This document shows positions 14,904 through 21,863 of a stretch of 21,863 bases of DNA, in pieces (positions within the stretch are counted from its first letter, which is position 1; every line of letters starts with the position of its first letter). The notes beneath the pieces are model-generated. The model saw only the letters and a list, made by a program, of their open reading frames with translations. It made no database searches and had not been told where the DNA came from. Source of the DNA: an uncultured Actinotalea sp. (GTDB taxonomy: Bacteria > Actinomycetota > Actinomycetes > Actinomycetales > Cellulomonadaceae); the NCBI RefSeq assembly GCF_946885855.1, contig NZ_CAMPHH010000016.1:1-21863 (forward strand), in the 5' to 3' direction. Both the position numbers and the translations under genes were made by a program.

Positions 14904-14954
14904 CGGTGCGCCGGACGGTGCGGTGTGCCGGACGGTGTGGTGCGCCGGACGGCG
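14904..14954 (+). repeat. Three tandem 17-bp repeats between nfo and the AEC permease
   Basis: Copies are CGGTGCGCCGGACGGTG (14904-14920), CGGTGTGCCGGACGGTG (14921-14937) and TGGTGCGCCGGACGGCG (14938-14954), contiguous with an exact 17-base period. Differences are confined to positions 1, 6 and 16, and all are C/T transitions. The core GCCGGACGG is nearly invariant. Confidence 0.85.
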
Positions 14955-15008
14955 CGGGCAGGCGACCGGCGCGCGTCCGCCTGCCGTCCGTGGTGGGAGG
15001 ATCGGCCG

Positions 15009-15938
15009 GTGACCGGGGTCCTCGCAGCGCTCGGCGTCATCGCCGCGGTCGCCGCGGCGGGATGGCTGCTCGGCCGCCTGGGGGCGCTGGGGCCCGACGC
15101 CGACGGCGTGCTGGCCCGTGTGGTCTTCGTCGTCGCGGCCCCGGCGCTGCTCCTGGTCACCATCGCGCACGCGGACCTGCACGTGCTGCTGTCCCGCTCC
15201 GCCCTCGTGACCGTGGCCGCGACCGCCGTCGTCGCTCTCACCGCGGCGGCGGTGCTGCGGGGCGTGTGGCGCCGGCCCGTGGACGAGGCGGTGCTGGGGA
15301 CCCTCGCGGCGTCGTACCTCAACGCCGCGCACCTCGGCATCCCGATCGCTGTGTACCTGCTCGGCGACGCCGTCGCCGTGGTGCCGACGCTGCTGTTCCA
15401 GCAGCTCGTCCTCGCCCCGATCGGGTTCACCGTGCTCGAGGCGAGCCGCGCCCGGGCGCCCGGCGCGCCCTCGGTCGGGCGCGCCGTCGTCGGCCGGACC
15501 CTCCGCAACCCGATCATCGTCGCGTCGCTCACCGGACTGCTGCTCGCCGTCCTGCCCTGGGACCTCCCCGAGGTCGTGTACGAGCCGTTCCGGCTGGTCG
15601 GCGCGGCCGCGGCGCCCCTCGCGCTGCTGGCCTTCGGGCTGTCGCTGTCGGCACGGCGGGTGCAGGAGCACCGGCTCTGGAGCCGGGACCTCGTGCTCGT
15701 CGCGGGTCTGCGGTCCCTCGTGCACCCGGCGCTGGCCTTCGGGCTGGGCACGCTCGTCGGGCTCGACGGCGCCGCGCTGCTCGCCGTCACGACGATGGCC
15801 GCCCTGCCGACCGCCCAGAACGTCCTCATGTACGCGCTGCACTACGGCGCCGGGAGGGCGCTGGCGCGGGACGCGGGACTGGTGACGACCCTGCTCGCGG
15901 TGCCGGCGGTGCTCGTCGTGGCGGCGGCGCTGGGGTGA
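15009..15938 (+). CDS. AEC-family (auxin efflux carrier-like) permease
   Basis: The 309-residue protein is almost entirely hydrophobic, with about nine or ten transmembrane helices. It has AEC/membrane-transport-protein features: ARVVFVVAAPALLLVTIAH in helix 2, the middle-loop block AASYLNAAHLGIPIAVYLLG, FRLVGAAAAPLALLAFGLSLS, and the C-terminal MAALPTAQNVLMYALHYG. Family members move malonate, malate or other small acids, often as efflux or uniport; the substrate is unknown here. GTG 15009 has GAGGAT 6 bases upstream. The same stretch includes GGGAGGA, which could instead serve as a ribosome site. recQ follows 90 bases downstream with its own -10-like element. Confidence 0.87.
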   Translation: MTGVLAALGVIAAVAAAGWLLGRLGALGPDADGVLARVVFVVAAPALLLVTIAHADLHVLLSRSALVTVAATAVVALTAAAVLRGVWRRPVDEAVLGTLAASYLNAAHLGIPIAVYLLGDAVAVVPTLLFQQLVLAPIGFTVLEASRARAPGAPSVGRAVVGRTLRNPIIVASLTGLLLAVLPWDLPEVVYEPFRLVGAAAAPLALLAFGLSLSARRVQEHRLWSRDLVLVAGLRSLVHPALAFGLGTLVGLDGAALLAVTTMAALPTAQNVLMYALHYGAGRALARDAGLVTTLLAVPAVLVVAAALG

Positions 15939-16016
15939 GGCCGGCCGCCGTGGCCGCCCGATGTCGCGGCCGGTCGCCGCTGGGGACCGGCCGGCAGGGC
16001 TGTCGGACCGGCGCCG

Positions 16017-16022
16017 TAGGGT
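16017..16022 (+). promoter_or_regulatory. -10 element of recQ (leaderless start)
   Basis: TAGGGT is followed by exactly 6 bases and the GTG at 16029. No ribosome site is present. This fixes the start so that the acidic N-terminal extension is included. Confidence 0.5.
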
Positions 16023-16028
16023 GACCGG

Positions 16029-18080
16029 GTGACCGCCGGGACCTACGACGACCTGCCGCCGCTCGAGCCGCCCCTCGACGACGAGCCGCCGTTCGACCCC
16101 TGGTACGACCAGGCACCGCCGGACGCCCCGGGTCCGTCCGACGACGGCGCCGCCCGGCGCTCCGCCGGACCCGGTCCGGCGCGGCCCGCGCGCGACCCTG
16201 CGGCCGACCGGGTCCGTCCCGCCCACCGTGCCGTGCCCGACGACGGCCCCCGCCCGGACCCGCGCGAGGTGCTCAGGACGGTCTTCGGCTACGACTCCTT
16301 CCGCGGCGAGCAGGAGGAGATCGTCCGGACGGTGGTGGACGGTGGCGACGCCGTCGTCCTCATGCCGACCGGCGGCGGGAAGTCGCTGTGCTACCAGATC
16401 CCCTCGCTGGTGCGGGCCGGCACGGGTGTCGTCGTCTCGCCGCTCATCGCGCTCATGCAGGACCAAGTCGACGCGCTGTCGGCGCTGGGGGTGCGCGCCG
16501 GGTTCCTCAACTCCACGCAGGACGGGTACCAGCGCCGGGAGGTCGAGCAGGCGCTCCTCGCCGGCGAGCTGGACCTGCTGTACCTGGCACCGGAGCGGCT
16601 GCGCGTCCCCGCGACCCTCGAGCTGCTCGACCAGGCCCGGATCGCCCTGTTCGCCATCGACGAGGCGCACTGCGTGTCCCAGTGGGGGCACGACTTCCGG
16701 CCGGACTACCTCGGTCTGTCGATGCTGCACGAGCGCTGGCCGGACGTGCCGCGCATCGCGCTCACCGCGACGGCGACCGCGGCGACCCGGCAGGAGATCG
16801 CCACGCGCCTGCAGCTGGAGGACGCCCGCCAGTTCGTCGCGAGCTTCGACCGGCCGAACATCCGCTACCGGATCGTCCCCAAGGCCAACGCCCGCGCGCA
16901 GCTCCTCGAGCTCCTGCGCGCCGAGCACGCCGGCGACTCGGGCATCGTCTACTGCCTGTCGCGGGCGTCCGTGGAGCAGACCGCCGAGCACCTCAGCGCC
17001 CAGGGGATCCCCGCGCTGCCGTACCACGCCGGGCTCGACCGCCGGGTGCGCCAGGAGAACCAGGCGCGGTTCCTCCGCGAGGACGGCCTCGTCATGGTCG
17101 CGACCATCGCGTTCGGCATGGGCATCGACAAGCCCGACGTGCGGTTCGTGGCGCACCTGGACCTGCCGAAGTCCGTCGAGGGGTACTACCAGGAGACCGG
17201 GCGGGCGGGCCGCGACGGGCTGCCGTCGACGGCGTGGCTCGCGTACGGGCTGCAGGACGTCGTCCAGCAGCGCCGGATGATCGACACCTCCGAGGGCGAC
17301 GCCGCGCACCGTCGTCGGCTGGGCGCGCACCTCGACGCGATGCTCGCGCTGTGCGAGACGGTGTCCTGCCGCCGGGTGCAGATGCTCGCGTACTTCGGCC
17401 AGGACGCCGAGCCGTGCGGGAACTGCGACACGTGCCTGGACCCGCAGGACACGTGGGACGGCACCGTGGCGGCGCAGAAGCTGCTCAGCACGGTGGTGCG
17501 GCTCGAGCGCGAGCGGGGGCAGCGGTACGGCGCGGGCCACCTGGTGGACATCCTGCTGGGTCGCGAGACCCCCCGGGTCACCCAGCTCGGGCACGCGAGC
17601 CTCAGCACGTTCGGTCTCGGCACGGACCTCAGCGAGAACCAGTGGCGGGGCGTCGTGCGGCAGCTCCTGGCGCAGGGCCTGCTGGAGGTCGACACCGACG
17701 GCTACGGCACCCTGCACGTGACCGAGGCGAGCGGCGCCGTCCTGCGCGGGGACCGGGAGGTCCCGCTGCGGCGGGAGCCCGAGCGGGTCGAGCGGACGCG
17801 GCGCACCCGCGCGGGCGGGTCCGGCAGTGCCCAGCGCGCGGCAGCCGCCGAAGGCCTCGACGACGCCGCGCTGCGGACCTTCGAGACGCTGCGCGCCTGG
17901 CGCGCCGGCGTCGCCAAGGAGCAGGGTGTCCCGGCGTACGTCGTCTTCCACGACGCGACGCTGCGCGAGATCGCGTCGCGCCGGCCCGGCTCGCGCGAGG
18001 AGCTGGGCACGGTGACCGGCGTCGGCGCGGCGAAGCTCGAGCGCTATGCCGACGGCGTGCTCGCGGCCCTGGCGGGCTGA
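16029..18080 (+). CDS. recQ: ATP-dependent DNA helicase RecQ
   Basis: RecQ unwinds forks and recombination intermediates 3' to 5'. The 683-residue product begins with about 75 residues rich in Pro, Asp and Ala, then the superfamily-2 core: [15 protein letters not shown], Walker A MPTGGGKS (about 112-119), DEAH with [14 protein letters not shown] (about 210), [10 protein letters not shown], and the motif V/VI region [19 protein letters not shown] and [12 protein letters not shown]. The RecQ-C-terminal zinc site is C-x15-C-x2-C-x2-C (about 446-469), followed by a winged helix. A C-terminal HRDC domain ([35 protein letters not shown] through [18 protein letters not shown]) ends the protein. The domain set is complete. 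Confidence 0.96.
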   Translation: MTAGTYDDLPPLEPPLDDEPPFDPWYDQAPPDAPGPSDDGAARRSAGPGPARPARDPAADRVRPAHRAVPDDGPRPDPREVLRTVFGYDSFRGEQEEIVRTVVDGGDAVVLMPTGGGKSLCYQIPSLVRAGTGVVVSPLIALMQDQVDALSALGVRAGFLNSTQDGYQRREVEQALLAGELDLLYLAPERLRVPATLELLDQARIALFAIDEAHCVSQWGHDFRPDYLGLSMLHERWPDVPRIALTATATAATRQEIATRLQLEDARQFVASFDRPNIRYRIVPKANARAQLLELLRAEHAGDSGIVYCLSRASVEQTAEHLSAQGIPALPYHAGLDRRVRQENQARFLREDGLVMVATIAFGMGIDKPDVRFVAHLDLPKSVEGYYQETGRAGRDGLPSTAWLAYGLQDVVQQRRMIDTSEGDAAHRRRLGAHLDAMLALCETVSCRRVQMLAYFGQDAEPCGNCDTCLDPQDTWDGTVAAQKLLSTVVRLERERGQRYGAGHLVDILLGRETPRVTQLGHASLSTFGLGTDLSENQWRGVVRQLLAQGLLEVDTDGYGTLHVTEASGAVLRGDREVPLRREPERVERTRRTRAGGSGSAQRAAAAEGLDDAALRTFETLRAWRAGVAKEQGVPAYVVFHDATLREIASRRPGSREELGTVTGVGAAKLERYADGVLAALAG

Positions 18081-18153
18081 CGGCGGCCGAGGCCGCGGCG
18101 ACGTCCCGGCCGTCGCGTGACGCCGCTCCTGCGTCGGACCGCCCCCGGTGGCC

Positions 18154-18159
18154 TACCGT
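18154..18159 (+). promoter_or_regulatory. -10 element of the methyltransferase gene (leaderless)
   Basis: TACCGT is followed by 7 bases and ATG at 18167. No ribosome site is visible in the preceding 20 bases. Confidence 0.5.
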
Positions 18160-18166
18160 CCGTTCC

Positions 18167-18766
18167 ATGAGCGAGATCGAGGACCGGCTCAAGACGTTCT
18201 ACCGCGGCGAGATGGCGGACCGCGCCGAGCGCGCGCTCGACGCCGAGCGCCTGCGGCACGTCCGGGCGTTCGGCGACCACTTGCGCACGACGGGCGCCCG
18301 CAGCGTCCTGGAGGTCGGGTGCGGCGCGGGGCGTGACGGCCTGGTCCTGGCCGCGAGCGGCGCCGCCTACACCGGCGTCGACCTCACGCCCGAGGCGGTG
18401 CGGATCTGCCGGGACCGGGGGCTGGAGGCGGTCGAGGCCTCGGCGGTGGACCTCCCGTTCGAGGACGACGCCTTCGACGCGGGCTGGACCATGAGCACGT
18501 TGATGCACCTCCCCGGCGACGGCCTCGCGCGGGCGCTCGGTGAGCTGCGCCGGGTCGTGCGCGCCGGTGGCACGGTCGAGGTCGGCGTCTGGGGCCACCG
18601 GGAGCCCGGCGAGCGGACCCGACCGGACGGCCGGTACTTCCACCACCGCACCGACGAGCAGGTCCAGGAGGCGCTCCGCGCGCTGGGCGCCGTGACGGAC
18701 TTCGCCACGTGGAGCTGGGCCGAGGACGGCAAGCACTACCAGTGGGCCCGGGTCGTCGTCGGCTGA
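18167..18766 (+). CDS. Class I SAM-dependent methyltransferase
   Basis: The 199-residue enzyme is a single Rossmann methyltransferase domain of the methyltransferase-11 type. Motif I is VLEVGCGAGRDGLVLAASG (about 47-65); the acidic residue binding the ribose is in YTGVDLTPEAVRICRDRG (Asp72). The strand-4 region reads DLPFEDDAFDAGWTMSTLMHLPGDGLARALGELRRVVRAGG. The C-terminal part (HREPGERTRPDGRYFHHRTDEQVQEALRALG) is the likely substrate cap. The substrate cannot be predicted; small-molecule O- or N-methylation is typical. The upstream reading frame stays open through recQ in another frame, but TACCGT 7 bases before ATG 18167 and the protein domain boundary both support this start. It converges on the ABC permease genes. 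Confidence 0.9.
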   Translation: MSEIEDRLKTFYRGEMADRAERALDAERLRHVRAFGDHLRTTGARSVLEVGCGAGRDGLVLAASGAAYTGVDLTPEAVRICRDRGLEAVEASAVDLPFEDDAFDAGWTMSTLMHLPGDGLARALGELRRVVRAGGTVEVGVWGHREPGERTRPDGRYFHHRTDEQVQEALRALGAVTDFATWSWAEDGKHYQWARVVVG

Positions 18767-18769
18767 TCG

Positions 18770-18807
18770 CGTCGGACCGGCCGGCGCGCCCCCCGAAGCG
18801 TCCGACG
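18770..18807. terminator. Possible weak bidirectional hairpin
   Basis: CGTCGGA (18770-18776) and TCCGACG (18801-18807) are perfect inverted arms with a 24-base loop, between the converging methyltransferase and ABC permease genes. There is no T tract and the loop is long, so confidence is low. Confidence 0.3.
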
Positions 18808-18858
18808 AGTTCCCGGCCCGCCGACCGAGCCAGGTGCTGCGCGGACGGCACCGGGCCC

Positions 18859-19734
18859 TCAGTCGGCGAAGTCGATCGACCCGTCGCGTCGGCCGACGCC
18901 GCCGAAGGCCGTGAACGCCCCGACGGCGACGACGAACCACGCGAGCGTCGCCGCTGCCGCGGCGAGCACCGAGCCGCCGACGGCGCCCCACCCCACCTGG
19001 GGCTCGAGGACGCCGCGCACCGCTGCGAGGCCGTGCGTGAGGGGGAAGGCCTGGGCGAGCACCTGGACCGGCCCGGGCCAGTACCCGACCGGGACCACCA
19101 CGCCGGCCACCAGCATCAGGGACGTGTGGGCGAGGTTCGCGACGACGTTGCGCCACCCCGGAGCCCGGAGCACCAGCGCCGCCAGGGCCAGGGCGCTCGC
19201 GTAGCTCCCCAGCGAGACGACCACGACGCACCCGAGCGCGGCGAGCGCCGTCGTCGGCGTCCAGGACAGTCCCAGCAGCGGGCCGACCGCGAGGAGCACC
19301 ATCGCCGACGTCGCGACACCGCTCGGCACCCACTGCACCGAGCGGCCGAGGAAGACCGGCCACAGCGGACCGGGCGCCGCGACGAGCAGGGGCAGCGTCC
19401 CGGCCCGTCGTTCCCACGTCGTCGACTGGACGGCGAAGAAGGCCTCTGCCGCGCACGCCATGACCGCCTGGCCGACGAACAGGAACAGCAGGGCGTCGCG
19501 GTCCTCGAGCAGCACCCCGACGAGCGCGAAGAAGAGCACCTGGGTGACGACCCGGCCGAGCCACCCCACGGTCCAGGTGACGGGCGTGTAGAGGGCCCGG
19601 AAGTCGGCCCGGGCGACGCGGGCGGCCGCCGCGGCGGTCCGCAGGGTCGTGCCGCTGCGGGACGCCGGACCGGTCGGCGACGTCGTGCCGGTCGAGGAGG
19701 GCGTGCGCGTCGCCGGCACCCCGGCCTCACGCAT
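18859..19734 (-). CDS. ABC-2 type exporter permease (second)
   Basis: The 291-residue protein has a hydrophilic N-terminus of about 45 residues rich in Ser, Thr and Pro, then about six transmembrane segments of the ABC-2 permease fold. Examples are WTVGWLGRVVTQVLFFALVGVLL, SGVATSAMVLLAVGPLLGLSW, and VLAAAAATLAWFVVAVGAFTAFGGV. The amphipathic segment QSTTWERRAGTLPLLVAAPG resembles the coupling region preceding helix 3 in related permeases. ATG 19734 lies inside the end of the preceding permease gene (8-base overlap), so translation is probably coupled. With the ATPase and the other permease it would form a heterodimeric exporter; the substrate is unknown. Confidence 0.88.
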   Translation of the reverse strand: MREAGVPATRTPSSTGTTSPTGPASRSGTTLRTAAAAARVARADFRALYTPVTWTVGWLGRVVTQVLFFALVGVLLEDRDALLFLFVGQAVMACAAEAFFAVQSTTWERRAGTLPLLVAAPGPLWPVFLGRSVQWVPSGVATSAMVLLAVGPLLGLSWTPTTALAALGCVVVVSLGSYASALALAALVLRAPGWRNVVANLAHTSLMLVAGVVVPVGYWPGPVQVLAQAFPLTHGLAAVRGVLEPQVGWGAVGGSVLAAAAATLAWFVVAVGAFTAFGGVGRRDGSIDFAD

Positions 19735-20523
19735 GGCTGAGCCTCCCGGTCACCCGGAGCCGGTCGACCGTCCGCACGAGGAGGTGGTGGCTCAGCCCCG
19801 CGGCAGCCGCGCCCAGGGCGGCGATGACGAGGAGCCGCGGCACGACGGCGTCGACGGGCGCCGGGGCCACCGCGTCCCGCAGCAGGTCCGAGGTCCAGGA
19901 CAGGAACACGAGCCGGGAGAGCCAGGCGAACGGCTCGGGCAGCAGCGCGACCGGCAGCACGACGCCCCCGAGCACGTAGAACGGGTAGCTCAGCGCGTTC
20001 TGGAAGATGCGTGCCGAGCGGGCCAGGACGAAGACCGACGCCATGATCCCGGCGGTCGCGGTCATCGCCGCCGCGCTGACCAGCACCGTCGCGGCGAACA
20101 CGACCGGGTGGGCGACCGCGAGCGGCGACCCGGTCATCGCCCAGCCCACACCCCACGCCTCGACGAACGCCAGCAGGGACACCGCCGTCACGGCGGCGAT
20201 CCGTCCGGCGAGCAGCGCGGCGAAGGAGCCGGGCGTGGCCAGCAGCGCCTCGAGCGACCCGTTCTCGCGCTCGGTGGTGACGAGCTCCCCGGCGGTCTGG
20301 AGCGCCATCTGCCACAGCGCGATGAGGGCCGGGGCGAGGACGGCGTAGGCCGTGAGGTCCCGCCGGTCCGCATGGTCGACCAGCGCGACGAACGCGACGG
20401 TCATGAGCGGGGTGGTGAAGAGCGCCAGGAGCCAGTCGGGTGTGGCCCGCATCTGCCGGAGCTGGCTCGTGAAGCCCGTGACGCCGACTCCGATGACGGC
20501 GCCGACGGCGCCGATGACGGCGC

Positions 20524-20527
<4 letters not shown>
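19727..20527 (-). CDS. ABC-2 type exporter permease (first)
   Basis: The 266-residue protein has an ABC-2 permease layout with about six membrane segments, including WLLALFTTPLMTVAFVALVDH, LTAYAVLAPALIALWQMALQT and ALSYPFYVLGGVVLPVALLPEPFAWLSRLVF. The motif ELVTTERENGSLEALLATPGSF is the conserved cytoplasmic coupling segment of the family (compare E-R-E-x-G-T/S-x-E-x-L). GTG 20527 overlaps the ATPase stop by 4 bases (GTGA). It differs clearly in sequence from the second permease, implying a heterodimeric pore. Confidence 0.9.
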
Positions 20528-21537
<1,010 letters not shown>

Positions 21538-21590
21538 GGGTCCGACTGTCGCGTGGGCGCGACCGGCGTGCTGTAGTCACAATGACGTAC

Positions 21591-21863
21591 ATGGCGGGGG
21601 GACGGGGCGACGAGACCGACGACGTCCTGAGGACGTGCCGCTCCTGGTGCGACGCGGCGCTGGACCGCTGGACCGCCGGCGACGCGGCCGGTGCCTGGAC
21701 CGCGCTCGAGGAGGCGGACGCCGTCGCCCGGGACCCGGGCGCGGCACAGGTCGCCGACGACCTCGCCGTGCTCGCGCTCGCCGCCCGGGCGACCGTGCTG
21801 CTCCGTGCGGAGCGCGCCGACCAGGCCCGGAACGTCGATGCCGGCCGCCAGCAGCGCGGTTAT
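21591..21863 (+). CDS. Unrecognised protein, 5' part, cut by the window edge
   Basis: An open frame runs from ATG 21591 to the last base (91 codons, no stop), with G or C at nearly every third position, so it is very likely coding. The product begins MAGGRGDETDDVLRTCRSWC and continues with Ala-rich, probably all-helical sequence containing CDAALDRWTAGDAAGAWTALEEADAVARD, reminiscent of TPR-like helical pairs. ATG 21591 is preferred because CACAAT lies 7 bases upstream; ATG 21582 is in frame but overlaps that element. It is divergent from the ABC exporter operon, so a regulator is possible but not supported by any visible DNA-binding motif. Confidence 0.65.
   Translation, partial: MAGGRGDETDDVLRTCRSWCDAALDRWTAGDAAGAWTALEEADAVARDPGAAQVADDLAVLALAARATVLLRAERADQARNVDAGRQQRGY

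Noticed and set aside
14904..14954. CRISPR array
   Set aside because: The 17-base units are contiguous with no spacers, and there are no cas genes.
14889..17951. A 1020-codon open frame on the minus strand antisense to the AEC permease and recQ
   Set aside because: Its translation is Arg/Pro/Gly/Asp-rich low-complexity sequence with no domain, whereas the plus strand encodes two clear families. Long antisense frames are expected at this GC content.

Overview
The window is 21.9 kb of very GC-rich chromosomal DNA. Coding is dense, third codon positions are almost always G or C, GTG starts are common and many starts look leaderless. Together with the radA-disA pair, an Rv2747-type argA and a glpD-glpF-glpK cluster, this points to an actinobacterium, most likely a Micrococcales/Cellulomonadaceae-like genus. 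The genus is an inference from style and gene order; no marker RNA is present. I see no insertion sequence, prophage, CRISPR array, tRNA or rRNA.

Layout. (1) 1-2217, plus strand: 3' part of radA, then disA (c-di-AMP synthase that scans DNA). (2) 2305-2982, minus: a membrane-anchored secreted protein with an acidic linker. (3) 3100-4952, plus: mutY overlapping by 4 bases an APH(6)-type kinase. (4) 5087-6686, minus: a SorC-family sugar-phosphate regulator followed by an N-acetylglutamate synthase (argA). (5) 7038-11462, plus: glycerol catabolism genes glpD, glpF and glpK, divergent from the SorC gene, with stem-loops in both internal gaps and a strong hairpin after glpK. (6) 11618-14075: a PecS-like MarR regulator (minus), divergent from a PecM-like DMT exporter that overlaps an NAD(P)-dependent epimerase/dehydrogenase. 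An imperfect palindrome abuts the exporter start. (7) 14088-14849, minus: endonuclease IV (nfo). (8) 15009-18766, plus: an AEC-type permease, RecQ helicase and a small SAM methyltransferase. (9) 18859-21537, minus: an overlapping three-gene ABC-2 exporter (ATPase, permease, permease). (10) 21591 to the right edge, plus: the 5' part of an unrecognised gene.

How the genes fit together. Five DNA-integrity genes (radA, disA, mutY, nfo, recQ) lie within 18 kb. The glp genes form a complete route from glycerol uptake through glycerol 3-phosphate to dihydroxyacetone phosphate; the divergent SorC gene is the obvious candidate regulator, although the glycerol regulators I know in actinobacteria belong to other families. 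The MarR/DMT/epimerase block looks like an effector-induced export module.

The most useful sequence-level observation is that about ten genes have an -10-like xAxxxT hexamer 6 or 7 bases before the chosen start codon, whereas the glp genes, the SorC gene, nfo and the secreted protein have clear Shine-Dalgarno sites. I did not find a clearly new multi-gene system. The best leads are the SorC-glp pairing, the glp stem-loops, the 17-bp triple repeat upstream of nfo and the MarR operator.
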